Shown piece by piece: positions 31,422 through 41,035 of a DNA stretch of 64,000 nucleotides. The translations under genes and the position numbers were made by a program. The notes below the pieces were generated by a model. That model was not told the origin of the DNA. It saw only the letters and a program-made list of their open reading frames with translations, and did no database searches. Source of the stretch: Calditerrivibrio nitroreducens DSM 19672 (GTDB lineage: Bacteria > Chrysiogenota > Deferribacteres > Deferribacterales > Calditerrivibrionaceae). The DNA lies in NCBI RefSeq assembly GCF_000183405.1, contig NC_014758.1, forward strand, positions 248,001 through 312,000. Direction: 5' to 3'. Numbering within the stretch: position 1 is the stretch's first letter; each line of letters begins with the position of its first letter.

Positions 31422-32474
31422 ATGATTAAAATCGATTCCATGCTTTTAGAAGAGTTGAAAGATTTTATGGTGGAACAGGGGGAGAAATCATTCAGGGGGG
31501 AACAGGTTTACAAGTGGATCTTCCAAAAAGGTGTGAAAGATTTCTCTCAGATGACCGACTTATCGGTGGAATTGAGGGGAAAGCTTCAAAATAATGCTTC
31601 ATTTACCTACCTGAAACCGATTGAGATAAAAAGGGATGAATATGACGGATCTCAAAAATTCCTCTTCGAACTGGAAGATAAAAATAAGATAGAGTCTGTT
31701 GCTCTTAAAGACCAGGATAGAATTACTTTATGTGTCTCCACTCAGGTGGGTTGCCGTATGGGGTGTGCCTTTTGTGCCACCGCAAAGATTGGATTTATAA
31801 GGGATCTTACCGCAGGTGAGATAGTCAGACAGATTATGGAGGTTAACGAACATCTCGCCACGAATAGCGAAAAAGTTACCAATATCGTATTTATGGGGAT
31901 GGGTGAGCCGCTGGATAATTATCATAATGTGGTGAAAGCTATCGGGATAATTACAGACGAAATGGGGCTGGGTTATTCACACAGAAAAGTCACTGTGTCA
32001 ACATCAGGTGTTGTAGATAGGATAGATGAGCTTTTTAAGCTGAAAAAACAGGTAAACCTTGCGGTATCTCTTAATGCGACCACTGACGATATAAGAAGTG
32101 CGATAATGCCAATTAATAAGAAGTTTAACATAGAAAAGCTAATGAAAAAACTCAAAAGCTTGCCCATTCAAAAAAGAAAGAGGATTACGATAGAATACGT
32201 AATGATTAAAGGGGTAAATGATACCTTAGATGATGCAAAAAGACTTGTGAGGTTGTTAAACGGATTACCAATAAAGATAAACTTAATAGCTTACAACGAT
32301 GGTGGGAATGAAAATTACCGGGCCCCTGATGAACAAACAGTGTTAAGTTTTCAAAAGTATCTTGTGGATAAGCATATTACAGCATTTATCAGAAAAAGTC
32401 TGGGGAAAAATATAGAAGGTGCCTGCGGGCAGCTTTATGCAAAATACAACAAGGGGGTAAATGATGGCTGTTAA
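31422..32474 (+). CDS. rlmN: Dual-specificity 23S rRNA/tRNA adenine-C2 methyltransferase
   Basis: Radical-SAM enzyme that methylates C2 of A2503 in 23S rRNA and A37 of some tRNAs. The iron-sulfur motif CRMGCAFC is near residues 111-118, and the mechanistic second cysteine is in EGACGQL near the C-terminus. The N-terminal RNA-binding part has FRGEQVYKWIFQKG. The length of 350 residues is normal. It overlaps the following peroxiredoxin gene by 14 bases. Confidence 0.95.
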   Translation: MIKIDSMLLEELKDFMVEQGEKSFRGEQVYKWIFQKGVKDFSQMTDLSVELRGKLQNNASFTYLKPIEIKRDEYDGSQKFLFELEDKNKIESVALKDQDRITLCVSTQVGCRMGCAFCATAKIGFIRDLTAGEIVRQIMEVNEHLATNSEKVTNIVFMGMGEPLDNYHNVVKAIGIITDEMGLGYSHRKVTVSTSGVVDRIDELFKLKKQVNLAVSLNATTDDIRSAIMPINKKFNIEKLMKKLKSLPIQKRKRITIEYVMIKGVNDTLDDAKRLVRLLNGLPIKINLIAYNDGGNENYRAPDEQTVLSFQKYLVDKHITAFIRKSLGKNIEGACGQLYAKYNKGVNDGC

Positions 32475-32919
32475 ATTGAAAACTGGAGATAAAGCACCCG
32501 ATTTCTCCCTTCAGGGGGATGATGGAAAGGTATATACCATCAGGGATCTTGGGGGTAAGGTGGTTTTATATTTCTATCCAAAGGACAATACTTCTGGTTG
32601 TACAAAAGAAGCGATAGGCTTTTCGCAACTGGTGGATAGATTTGCGGAAAAAGGGTACAAAATTGTCGGGGTAAGTCCCGATAGTATAATTAGCCATAAA
32701 AAGTTTATAGAAAAACATAATCTTAAAATCTTACTCTTATCTGATCCGGATAAGAAGGTGGCGGAAAGCTATGGTGCCTATGGTGAAAAGGTTATGTATG
32801 GCAAGAAAACCTTTGGAATAATTCGATCCACCTTTGTGATTGAAGATGGGGTTATAAAAGAGGCATTTTACAATGTAAAAGTTGACGGGCACTGTGAAAT
32901 GGTTTACAAAAAGCTTTAG
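32461..32919 (+). CDS. bcp: Peroxiredoxin, BCP/AhpC-TSA family
   Basis: Thiol peroxidase of the bacterioferritin-comigratory type, 152 residues. The peroxidatic Cys47 lies in PKDNTSGCTKEAIGF. The usual resolving cysteine five residues later is absent (Ala or Ile there). The only other cysteine is in the C-terminal DGHCEMV, so the catalytic cycle may use an external thiol or that distal cysteine. Two ATG codons at 32461 and 32464 are equally plausible starts after GGGGGT. Confidence 0.88.
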   Translation: MMAVKLKTGDKAPDFSLQGDDGKVYTIRDLGGKVVLYFYPKDNTSGCTKEAIGFSQLVDRFAEKGYKIVGVSPDSIISHKKFIEKHNLKILLLSDPDKKVAESYGAYGEKVMYGKKTFGIIRSTFVIEDGVIKEAFYNVKVDGHCEMVYKKL

Positions 32920-32971
32920 AATGATTAAAGCCTGTCATAGAGGCTTGAAATAAATTGTAAAGAGGTTTGGT

Positions 32972-33187
32972 GTGAAATTTGAGGATAAATTGAAAAGGTT
33001 GGAAGAGATAATTGCAATTCTGGAATCTGAGGAGTATGGTATTGAAGATACCCTTGGCCTCTTTCAGGAGGGGATGAATCTGGTGAAAGAGTGTAAAAAG
33101 ACATTATCAGAGATAGAATTGAAAGTGGAAAAGATAATATCAGTGGAAGATGGTGAGATAAAAAAGGAGCCTTTTGATGAAGCTTGA
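32972..33187 (+). CDS. xseB: Exodeoxyribonuclease VII small subunit
   Basis: A 71-residue helical hairpin protein: KFEDKLKRLEEIIAILESEE, then LFQEGMNLVKECKKTLSEIELKVEKI, matching XseB. It associates with XseA, which is not in the window, to degrade single-stranded DNA. The start is GTG at 32972, with AGAGG about seven bases before. It overlaps ispA by 14 bases, a common xseB-ispA-dxs arrangement. Confidence 0.92.
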   Translation: MKFEDKLKRLEEIIAILESEEYGIEDTLGLFQEGMNLVKECKKTLSEIELKVEKIISVEDGEIKKEPFDEA

Positions 33188-34073
33188 CATAAATAATTAT
33201 ATTAAATTCTGGGCAAAAAAGGTTGATAGCTGGCTTGAGCAGTATGTGATTTCAAACAGCCAGTATATCGATGGGCTTGTGGAGGCGATGAGGTATAGCC
33301 TTTTTGCCGGGGGTAAAAGACTTAGACCTGCTTTGATATATTCATCTTTCGGCATTTTTGATGGTTATTTCGATAAAGTGACCCCTTTTGCTGCGGCAGT
33401 TGAGATGCTTCATACCTATTCCCTTATTCATGACGATCTACCCGCTATGGATGATGATGATTTAAGAAGAGGTAAGCCTACGAATCACGTTGTTTACGGT
33501 GAAGGTGTGGCTATTCTGGCGGGGGATGCCCTTTTGACAAAGGCTTTTGAAATTATGACAAGCAGCAGTTTAAATCCGGATGTGGATCCTGTTATGATGC
33601 TTGAAGCCGCCAATAAACTTGCAATTGCAACAGGTGAAAAAGGGATGGTGGGTGGACAGTATGCCGATCTTAAAGCGGAAGGTGGTTTCTTTAATGATGG
33701 GACAGTTTCCTTTATTCATTTGAACAAGACTGCGGCTTTGATATCTTACTGCTGTGAGCTTGGGGCCATTCTTGGGTATGCCACTGATGAAGAAAAAAAG
33801 GATATGTCACAATTTGGGAAAAAGATAGGGCTTGCTTTCCAGATAATAGATGATATCCTTGATCTTACCTGTACGACGGAAGAACTCGGTAAAAACGCAA
33901 AAAGCGATCTGAAGAAAGAAAAGGCGACATATCCAGCAATTTTTGGCATAGAAAAATCCAGAAAGATTGCAGATGATCTTATTTTTTCGGCATTCGGAAT
34001 ATTGGATAAGTATGGTGAGGCGGCGGTTCCACTGAGGGAGCTTGCCTCATTTGTTGTGGAAAGAAAAAATTAA
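33174..34073 (+). CDS. ispA: Polyprenyl (farnesyl/geranyl) diphosphate synthase
   Basis: Condenses isopentenyl diphosphate with allylic diphosphates to make C15-type prenyl chains. The first aspartate-rich motif is in IHDDLPAMDDDDLRRG and the second in FQIIDDILDLT, with GGKRLRPAL and GEKGMVGGQ. The length of 299 residues fits farnesyl diphosphate synthase; product chain length is inferred from the bacterial ispA type and the dxs neighbour. Confidence 0.94.
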   Translation: MMKLDINNYIKFWAKKVDSWLEQYVISNSQYIDGLVEAMRYSLFAGGKRLRPALIYSSFGIFDGYFDKVTPFAAAVEMLHTYSLIHDDLPAMDDDDLRRGKPTNHVVYGEGVAILAGDALLTKAFEIMTSSSLNPDVDPVMMLEAANKLAIATGEKGMVGGQYADLKAEGGFFNDGTVSFIHLNKTAALISYCCELGAILGYATDEEKKDMSQFGKKIGLAFQIIDDILDLTCTTEELGKNAKSDLKKEKATYPAIFGIEKSRKIADDLIFSAFGILDKYGEAAVPLRELASFVVERKN

Positions 34074-34082
34074 GGATAAATT

Positions 34083-35945
34083 ATGAGTTTGCTGTTTAAT
34101 TTAAAATTGCCGGAAGATATAAAAAGATTAACCTATAGTGAACTTACCACACTTGCTTCTGAGGTTCGGGAATATATTATTGATGTGGTGTCGAAAAATG
34201 GTGGCCATCTGGCACCAAGTCTTGGGGTGGTGGAGCTTACGATTGCTCTTTTGAGGATGACGGATCCCATCAGAGATAGGATAGTATGGGATGTGGGACA
34301 CCAGAGCTATGCCTACAAAATCCTTACAGATAGAAGGGATAGGTTTCCCACCTTAAGGCAGTTTAGAGGGCTGAGTGGTTTTAATAAAATTTCTGAAAGC
34401 CCATATGATGCATTTGGGGTGGGGCATTCGAGTACATCTATTTCTGCTGGTTTAGGTTTAAAAGTAGCCGGTACATTACAACAGAAGGATATAAAAACTG
34501 TTGCCGTGATTGGCGATGGTTCCATGACTGCAGGGATCGCTTTTGAAGGGCTCAACAATGCGGGGCATCTTAAACAAAATCTCGTGGTGATTTTAAATGA
34601 CAATGAGATGTCGATAAGTCCCAATGTGGGTGCCCTATCTAATTACCTTTCCAAAGCTATGACGGGGGAGATTTATACAAAATTTCGAAAAGATTTCCAG
34701 CATTTCATGGAAAAATCACCTATCCTTGGGGGACCACTTTTGCATTTTGCAAAAAAACTGGAAGAGGGGGTTAAGGGATTCTTTACCCCAGGTATAATTT
34801 TTGAAGAGTTGGGTTTTAAATATATAGGTCCTGTTAATGGGCATAATATAAAAGATCTTGAGGAGGCTTTACACAATGCCTTTATTCAAACATCTCCTGT
34901 CCTTATTCACATAAACACGAAGAAGGGGAAAGGGTATGAGCCTGCGGAGAAAAATCCTTCAAAGTTTCATGGTGTATCAAAATTTGATAAATCGACGGGT
35001 GTACCAATAAAATTTAGCGGTGAGAAAACATACACACAGATATTCGGTGAGACAATAACGGAGATGGCATCGAAAAATGATAAAATAGTAGGTATTACTG
35101 CGGCAATGCCTGATGGGACAGGTATTGCGATATTAAAAGAGGCTTATCCTGATAGGGTATTCGATGTGGGTATAGCGGAACAACATGCCGTTACCTTTGC
35201 AGCTGGTCTTGCCGCTGGCGGTTTAAAACCTTATGTGGCAATATATTCCACCTTTTCCCAAAGGGCATACGATCAGATTATTCACGATGTGGCATTACAA
35301 AAATTACCTGTGGTATTTTGTCTTGATAGGGCTGGTTTTGTTGGTGATGATGGTCCCACCCATCACGGAGCTTTTGACTTATCCTTTTTAAGGATAGTAC
35401 CAAATATGGTTATCATGGCCCCAAAGGATGGTGAAGAGCTTATGGAGATGCTTAGATTGTCGGAAAATATCAACCTTCCCGTCGCCATAAGATATCCAAG
35501 GGGTGAGGTGGATAGATATGATCTACCCCATAATAGTGTAAATATTGCTGAACCTGAGGTGGTTTTTGATGGGGGGGATATAGCCATAATAACTGTGGGG
35601 CATATTTTCAAAGAGGGGTATAGACTTTATCATTTGTTTAAAGAAAAGGGGATTGATGCTACTTTGATAAACCTGAGGTTTATCAAGCCATTAAATAAAG
35701 ATCTTATTTTGAAGCATCTAAATGGGAAAAGTCTCGTAGTTACCATAGAGGAAAATAGTTTACAGGGTGGTATGGGGGAATATATTCAGTCGATGGCAAA
35801 TGATGCGGATATATTTGTAAAATTTATTAAATTTGGTATTCCGGATATCTTTGTGGAGCATGGTGATCTGGAGAGTTTGAGATCTCTTGTGGGGCTCAAG
35901 GCGGAGCAGATGGCTGAAAAACTTTTTAATCTTTTAAAACTATAA
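34083..35945 (+). CDS. dxs: 1-Deoxy-D-xylulose-5-phosphate synthase
   Basis: First enzyme of the methylerythritol phosphate route to isoprenoids: thiamine-dependent joining of pyruvate and glyceraldehyde 3-phosphate. The thiamine diphosphate motif GDGSMTAGIAFEGLNNAG lies near residues 147-164. Family segments GGHLAPSLGVVELTIAL, DVGIAEQHAVTFAAGLA and DRAGFVGDDGPTHHGAFD are all present. The length of 620 residues is normal. It lies ten bases after ispA, forming an isoprenoid pair. Confidence 0.97.
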   Translation: MSLLFNLKLPEDIKRLTYSELTTLASEVREYIIDVVSKNGGHLAPSLGVVELTIALLRMTDPIRDRIVWDVGHQSYAYKILTDRRDRFPTLRQFRGLSGFNKISESPYDAFGVGHSSTSISAGLGLKVAGTLQQKDIKTVAVIGDGSMTAGIAFEGLNNAGHLKQNLVVILNDNEMSISPNVGALSNYLSKAMTGEIYTKFRKDFQHFMEKSPILGGPLLHFAKKLEEGVKGFFTPGIIFEELGFKYIGPVNGHNIKDLEEALHNAFIQTSPVLIHINTKKGKGYEPAEKNPSKFHGVSKFDKSTGVPIKFSGEKTYTQIFGETITEMASKNDKIVGITAAMPDGTGIAILKEAYPDRVFDVGIAEQHAVTFAAGLAAGGLKPYVAIYSTFSQRAYDQIIHDVALQKLPVVFCLDRAGFVGDDGPTHHGAFDLSFLRIVPNMVIMAPKDGEELMEMLRLSENINLPVAIRYPRGEVDRYDLPHNSVNIAEPEVVFDGGDIAIITVGHIFKEGYRLYHLFKEKGIDATLINLRFIKPLNKDLILKHLNGKSLVVTIEENSLQGGMGEYIQSMANDADIFVKFIKFGIPDIFVEHGDLESLRSLVGLKAEQMAEKLFNLLKL

Positions 35946-35962
35946 TTTATACGGGAATATTT

Positions 35963-36778
35963 TTGAAAAAGGTAAGATTGGATGAATATCTTATCAGAAA
36001 AGGGGTAGTAAAAGATATAAAAGAGGCAACCGGTGTAATCCTTTCCGGTCGTGTTAGAGTGGGAGATCAGGTTCTGGATAAACCGGGTATGCTTGTAAAA
36101 CCTGAAGTGGAAATTTCCTTACAGGAAAATCCTGGGTACGTAAGTAGGGGAGCACTGAAGCTTAAAAAGGCTTTTGAACTATTTTCTATAGATTTTAGAG
36201 AAAAGATTGTGATGGATATCGGCTGTTCCACCGGTGGTTTTACCGATTTTGCTTTGAAACATGGGGCAAAAAAGGTTTTTGCCATAGATGTGGGTAAAGG
36301 TGTCTTAGATTACAATTTACGTAATGACGATAGAGTCATTGTAATGGAGGGGGTAAATTTTCGATATCTCCCCTTTGATGATGTGGGCTGTTATCCAGAT
36401 ATAATTTTAGGAGATCTTTCTTTTATATCCCTGAAAACGATTTTCGATCCATTGTTGAAGTTTTGCAAAGATGGTACTGAAGTGGTATTCCTTATAAAAC
36501 CTCAATTTGAAGCAAATCCGAAAGAGGTAGAAAAAGGTGGATTGGTGAAGGACAATAATGTGCACAAGCGAGTGATTTTTGAGGTGATTAGTAAGTACTG
36601 TGAAAATTTTGAATTTTGTGGTCTCACATCCTCACCGATAAAGGGTGCAAAAGGTAATGTTGAATATTTAGTTTTTTTGGTGTATAAAAGTAATGTTGTT
36701 CATAGAGATGATATTCAAAAAATAATCGATAAGGTTGTGGATGAAGAATATAGCTATTGTTGCAAAACCTCATGCTGA
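35963..36778 (+). CDS. tlyA: TlyA-family rRNA 2'-O-methyltransferase
   Basis: An S4 RNA-binding domain (RLDEYLIRKGVVKDIKEATG at the start) followed by an FtsJ-type SAM methyltransferase domain with VMDIGCSTGGFTDFALKHGA and DLSFISLKTI. TlyA proteins methylate ribose in 16S and/or 23S rRNA and affect capreomycin sensitivity in other species; some were first described as hemolysins. The start is TTG at 35963 after ACGGGAAT. The end overlaps nadK. Confidence 0.92.
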   Translation: MKKVRLDEYLIRKGVVKDIKEATGVILSGRVRVGDQVLDKPGMLVKPEVEISLQENPGYVSRGALKLKKAFELFSIDFREKIVMDIGCSTGGFTDFALKHGAKKVFAIDVGKGVLDYNLRNDDRVIVMEGVNFRYLPFDDVGCYPDIILGDLSFISLKTIFDPLLKFCKDGTEVVFLIKPQFEANPKEVEKGGLVKDNNVHKRVIFEVISKYCENFEFCGLTSSPIKGAKGNVEYLVFLVYKSNVVHRDDIQKIIDKVVDEEYSYCCKTSC

Positions 36779-37592
36779 CAATATAAAGGGGCTTATTGAA
36801 TCGGTAATAGATTTTTTATCAAGACATGGGATTAATTATCTCCTGGAGGATAGGGCTGCATCTGTCATGGGTGTGGAACCTGCAAGTATCAATGAAATAA
36901 GAGAACTATCGGATGGCGCAATTGTACTGGGAGGGGATGGTACTCTTATCTCCGCAATAAGGATCTTTGATGAAAAAGAGATACCGATCCTTGGTGTGAA
37001 TCTGGGAAGGCTTGGATTTCTTACGGAAACAAGGATAGATGAAATAGCTTCGGCTCTAAAAAGTATGATATCTGGCGAGTATTCCATTGAAAAAAGATTA
37101 AAGCTCTGTAGTGAAATCTATTTAAATGGTGATGTGACTTTTAATGCATCTGTCATCAATGATGTGGTGATCAACAAAGGGGCTTTAGCCCGTATTATTG
37201 ATATAGAGCTTTTTGTGAATGACTGTTTTGTGAATAAATACAGGGCTGATGGGCTTATCATATCAACACCAACAGGTTCCACCGCCTACAACCTGGCGGC
37301 GGGTGGGCCTATAATATATCCAACTTTGAATAACATCATAATTACGCCAATCTGTCCCCACTCCCTTTCTAATCGACCAATTGTTTTGGATGCAGATGTA
37401 ATTATAACCATGAAGGTACTGAATAATGATGAAAAGGTCTTTATTACTTACGATGGGCAGATAGGTAAGAGGCTTGATAAGGATGAAATTATTAAGATAA
37501 AACGATCACCTTATTATATAAATCTTGTTGTTCCAAAAAACAGAAACTATTTTTCTGTTTTGAGAGAAAAATTGGGCTGGGGTGGAAACTAA
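36741..37592 (+). CDS. nadK: NAD kinase
   Basis: Phosphorylates NAD to NADP. The kinase motif LGGDGTLISAIRIF, the NLGRLGFLTE segment and the later DGLIISTPTGSTAYNLAAGGPI segment are all diagnostic. I choose ATG 36741, six bases after AAGG, giving MKNIAIVAKP; a TTG at 36735 would add two residues. The length is 283 residues. It overlaps tlyA by 38 bases and is followed directly by recN. Confidence 0.95.
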   Translation: MKNIAIVAKPHADNIKGLIESVIDFLSRHGINYLLEDRAASVMGVEPASINEIRELSDGAIVLGGDGTLISAIRIFDEKEIPILGVNLGRLGFLTETRIDEIASALKSMISGEYSIEKRLKLCSEIYLNGDVTFNASVINDVVINKGALARIIDIELFVNDCFVNKYRADGLIISTPTGSTAYNLAAGGPIIYPTLNNIIITPICPHSLSNRPIVLDADVIITMKVLNNDEKVFITYDGQIGKRLDKDEIIKIKRSPYYINLVVPKNRNYFSVLREKLGWGGN

Positions 37593-39236
37593 ATGCTCAA
37601 GTTTCTGTCTGTACAAAATTTTTCCGTTATAGAAGATATTGAGATTGAATTTTCAGATGGATTAAATATCTTCACAGGTGAAACAGGTGCAGGAAAAACA
37701 GTTATAATAAACGCCGTGAAGATCCTTGTGGGGGAAAAGCTTAGCAGAGCATTTTTTCGGGATGAAACTAAGCCGATAAAGATTCAAGGGATCTTTTCCA
37801 TAAAAAGGGAGTTGATGGCGGAGGATCTTTTAAGTGAGTTTGAAATAGATGACGAAGTGATAATCAGAAGGGAGTTTGATCTACAGGGTAAGAATAGGAT
37901 TCTTGTGAATGGAAACGTAGCCACACAAAAGCAGCTTCAGGCATTGACGGAAAACTTTCTGGATATTCACGGCCAACATGAGCATCAACTGCTTTTAAAC
38001 CCCAAAAACCATCTATCATTTGTTGATATGCTTATTGATAATAAATTTAAAGTGGATTATCTTGAAAAGTTTAAAAGATACAAGCAGATAGAAAATGATA
38101 TTAAAAGACTTACGGGAAATATTCAGGAGATGGAGAGGGAAAGGGAGTATCTCGAATTTCAGGTGGAGGAGATCGAGTCATTAAAGGTAGATCCAGAAAA
38201 AGATAAAGATCTCGAAAATAGGATTTCGGTTTTGACAAACATAGATAAAATAAAAAATGCCCTTACGAGATCTTTAAACTGTTTGAATGGGGATGAGATA
38301 AATATTGAAAATCTTCTGACGGTTGTGTCAAGAGAGATCTCATCTATTGTAAAATACAGCGATGAACTTAAAGCAGTCGGAAATAAAGTTGACTCTATCT
38401 TTTACGAAATCCAGGATATAACAGGAACTATCGAAGAGATGCTAGAAAAATATGAATTTGATGAATCCGAGATGAACACGCTCATCGAGAGGAAAGATAG
38501 AATAGATAGGGTGTGTAAAAAATATAATAAAAAGATGGAGGAACTTCCGGTTTATTTATCAGAGATAAAAAGAAGGCTTGAAGAGATAGAGTTAAGGGAT
38601 GAGAGGATAGAAGAGTTAACGAAAGAGCAAGCGTTGTTGGAAAAACAGCTTGAGACATTAAGGGGTAATCTAAATGCCGAAAGGGGTAAGGTTTCTAAGC
38701 TTCTTTCGGACAGGATAACGAAAATTTTAAAAGATCTTGAGCTTAAAAATGCTGTTTTTAGAGTTAAGATTGAAGATTTAAAACGTTTTGATGAAAAAGG
38801 TGGGGTGGATCTTGAGTTTTTTATCTCCACCAATATCGGCTTTGAGCCGGGGCCACTTTCAAAGATAGCTTCCGGTGGGGAGATTTCAAGGGTGATGCTG
38901 GCTCTAAAGGAAGCCTTTTCGGAAGTGGACATAGTGGATACGCTCATCTTTGATGAGATCGATACGGGGATAAGTGGTATAACGGCAAAAAAAGTGGCGG
39001 AAAAGCTCAAAAAGATATCTGAAAATAAACAGGTAATTGTGATTACTCACCTTCCGGTGGTGGCGGCTATGGGGGATAGACATTTTCACCTTACCAAGAT
39101 CGACGAAGGTGGTAAAACTAAAACAATGATCAAGTCTTTAGATGAAGGGGAGAGGAAATTTGTGCTCGCTTCGATGGTTGCTGGGGAGGTCACGGAGAAT
39201 TCTTTAAAACAGGCGGAGGAGCTTCTTAGAAGATGA
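37593..39236 (+). CDS. recN: DNA repair protein RecN
   Basis: SMC-like ATPase that acts in double-strand break repair. Walker A is FTGETGAGKTVII near residues 28-40. Long coiled coils occupy roughly 150-370. The C-terminal signature region is ASGGEISRVMLALK, with Walker B in LIFDEIDTGISG. The length of 547 residues is normal. It starts right after the nadK stop and overlaps the DedA-family gene by four bases. Confidence 0.96.
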   Translation: MLKFLSVQNFSVIEDIEIEFSDGLNIFTGETGAGKTVIINAVKILVGEKLSRAFFRDETKPIKIQGIFSIKRELMAEDLLSEFEIDDEVIIRREFDLQGKNRILVNGNVATQKQLQALTENFLDIHGQHEHQLLLNPKNHLSFVDMLIDNKFKVDYLEKFKRYKQIENDIKRLTGNIQEMEREREYLEFQVEEIESLKVDPEKDKDLENRISVLTNIDKIKNALTRSLNCLNGDEINIENLLTVVSREISSIVKYSDELKAVGNKVDSIFYEIQDITGTIEEMLEKYEFDESEMNTLIERKDRIDRVCKKYNKKMEELPVYLSEIKRRLEEIELRDERIEELTKEQALLEKQLETLRGNLNAERGKVSKLLSDRITKILKDLELKNAVFRVKIEDLKRFDEKGGVDLEFFISTNIGFEPGPLSKIASGGEISRVMLALKEAFSEVDIVDTLIFDEIDTGISGITAKKVAEKLKKISENKQVIVITHLPVVAAMGDRHFHLTKIDEGGKTKTMIKSLDEGERKFVLASMVAGEVTENSLKQAEELLRR

Positions 39237-39859
39237 TTCAGCAGATAGCATCCTTTGTTGTAAATATGATTGATAAGACTGGTTATTTTGGTATAGCCTT
39301 TTTTATGCTCATCGAAAGTAGCTTTATACCATTCCCCAGTGAGGTGGTGGTTCCCCCTGCCGGATACCTTGTATCCCAGGGGAAGATGAATATGTATCTT
39401 GTGGTGTTATCTTCTTTGATAGGTAGTGTGGTTGGTGGGCTCGTAAATTATTACCTGGCTGTTAGATTCGGTAGGCCTTTTATTTTAAGATACGGGAAAT
39501 ACTTTTTTCTGGGGGAGTCAAAATTTCAGAAAGTGGAGAAGTTTTTTAAAAACCATGGGGAGATTACTACATTCGTTGGTAGGCTTTTGCCTGGTATCAG
39601 GCAATATATCTCTTTTCCTGCCGGTCTTGCCCGGATGAACCTTTTTAGATTCTGCCTTTTTACTGCTCTGGGGGCGGGGATATGGTCTATAGTGCTTGCC
39701 TATACAGGATATTTCGTGGGGACAAATCTTGATATGATCAAAGAGCATATAAATAAAATAACCATTGTTATTTTACCCACATTGGTGGTTTTAGTAATAG
39801 TATACATATTTACATATAAAAAATATTTAAGGTGGAGAAACTATGATAAAAAAGATTAG
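39233..39859 (+). CDS. DedA-family membrane protein
   Basis: Inner-membrane protein of the DedA/SNARE-associated family, 208 residues. The recognisable segments are FIPFPSEVVVPPAGYLV near the N-terminus, the Gly-rich GSVVGGLVNYYLAVRFGRPF, and FVGRLLPGIRQYISFPAGLARM with conserved arginines. Family members act in envelope lipid traffic and membrane potential maintenance, and many carry undecaprenyl phosphate. The substrate here is inferred only from the family. Confidence 0.9.
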   Translation: MIQQIASFVVNMIDKTGYFGIAFFMLIESSFIPFPSEVVVPPAGYLVSQGKMNMYLVVLSSLIGSVVGGLVNYYLAVRFGRPFILRYGKYFFLGESKFQKVEKFFKNHGEITTFVGRLLPGIRQYISFPAGLARMNLFRFCLFTALGAGIWSIVLAYTGYFVGTNLDMIKEHINKITIVILPTLVVLVIVYIFTYKKYLRWRNYDKKD

Positions 39860-40976
39860 TTTATCTGCTGTTTTTATTATTTTTTTTACTATCACTCTCT
39901 TTGCGGAAGAGATTACGGTCAAACCTGGAGATACTTTTGCAGGAATCTTTACGAAGATGTTTGACTACAATGTGGTTATCCGTCTGTATAGCGATTTAAA
40001 GGGGAAGATTCCTGGGTTTGTTTTAAGGGAAGGGCAGAAAATCATTTTTGGAAAAAATTATGTACATATACCTCTTGATATTACCAAAGAGGTGAAGATC
40101 TTCAAAAAGGATGAAGGTTATGAGATAAATCTTGTGGAGCATCCTGTATATACGATCAATACCGTTGTGAAAGGGACTATCAAAGGGTCATTGTTTGAAA
40201 CTATCAACAATATTGGTGAGAGTGATGAGTTGGCAATAAAGTTTGCTGACATCTATCAGTGGGAGGTGGATTTCTTTAAAGAGGTCCATCCGGGGGATAG
40301 CTTCAGTATCGTGGTGGAAAAGATCTTCGCCAAGGGGATATTCATAGGGTATGGTAAGATACTTGCTGCGGATTTTTATAATCGTGGAAGGGTAATCAGG
40401 GCTATCTACTACGATAATGGTAAGTTGGCAGGTTATTTTACCCCTGATGGGAAGCATTTGAAGAAAGGTTTTTTGAGGGCCCCATTAAAATTCGGGAGGG
40501 TGAGTTCTAAATTTACCTCCAGCAGACTTCATCCTGTATTGGGGAGATATCTGCCTCATTTCGGTGTGGATTACGCTGCCCCAACAGGGACGCCGATATA
40601 TGCAACCGGATCAGGTGTAGTTATGCAAAAAGGTTTTCAGGGTGGTGCTGGAAATTTTGTAAAGATAAAACATCCGAATAACATTATCACCACCTATATG
40701 CATATGTCAAAATTCAAGCCGGGACTTAAGGTTGGCAGCCGTGTATCTCAGGGGGAGGTGATAGGGTACGTTGGTGCAACGGGATATGCCACTGGCCCCC
40801 ACGTGGACTACAGGATTCAGATTGGTCCAAAATATGTAAATCCTTTAAGTTTTGTTGCTCCCCCTATAATGCTTAAAAAAGATGACATCGTGGCTTTGAA
40901 TGAGAAATCAAAACGGATAGTTGCCCTTCTCAATAACACCTATTACAGAACAGCAGACAACAGACTTTTGGAATGA
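39843..40976 (+). CDS. Exported M23-family metallopeptidase
   Basis: Periplasmic peptidase, probably a peptidoglycan endopeptidase or a regulator of one. A signal peptide (MIKKISLSAVFIIFFTITLFA) is followed by a LysM/OapA-like part (ITVKPGDTFAGIFTKMF) and a beta-rich middle. The C-terminal M23 domain carries the zinc ligands HFGVDYAAP and HVDYRIQ, with a YMHMS segment between. All expected catalytic histidines are present. It overlaps the DedA-family gene by 17 bases. Confidence 0.9.
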   Translation: MIKKISLSAVFIIFFTITLFAEEITVKPGDTFAGIFTKMFDYNVVIRLYSDLKGKIPGFVLREGQKIIFGKNYVHIPLDITKEVKIFKKDEGYEINLVEHPVYTINTVVKGTIKGSLFETINNIGESDELAIKFADIYQWEVDFFKEVHPGDSFSIVVEKIFAKGIFIGYGKILAADFYNRGRVIRAIYYDNGKLAGYFTPDGKHLKKGFLRAPLKFGRVSSKFTSSRLHPVLGRYLPHFGVDYAAPTGTPIYATGSGVVMQKGFQGGAGNFVKIKHPNNIITTYMHMSKFKPGLKVGSRVSQGEVIGYVGATGYATGPHVDYRIQIGPKYVNPLSFVAPPIMLKKDDIVALNEKSKRIVALLNNTYYRTADNRLLE

Positions 40977-41035
40977 TAGATTTTAAATGAAATATTTATC
41001 GTCTTTTAAAAAAATATATGTAAAACAGATTTATT

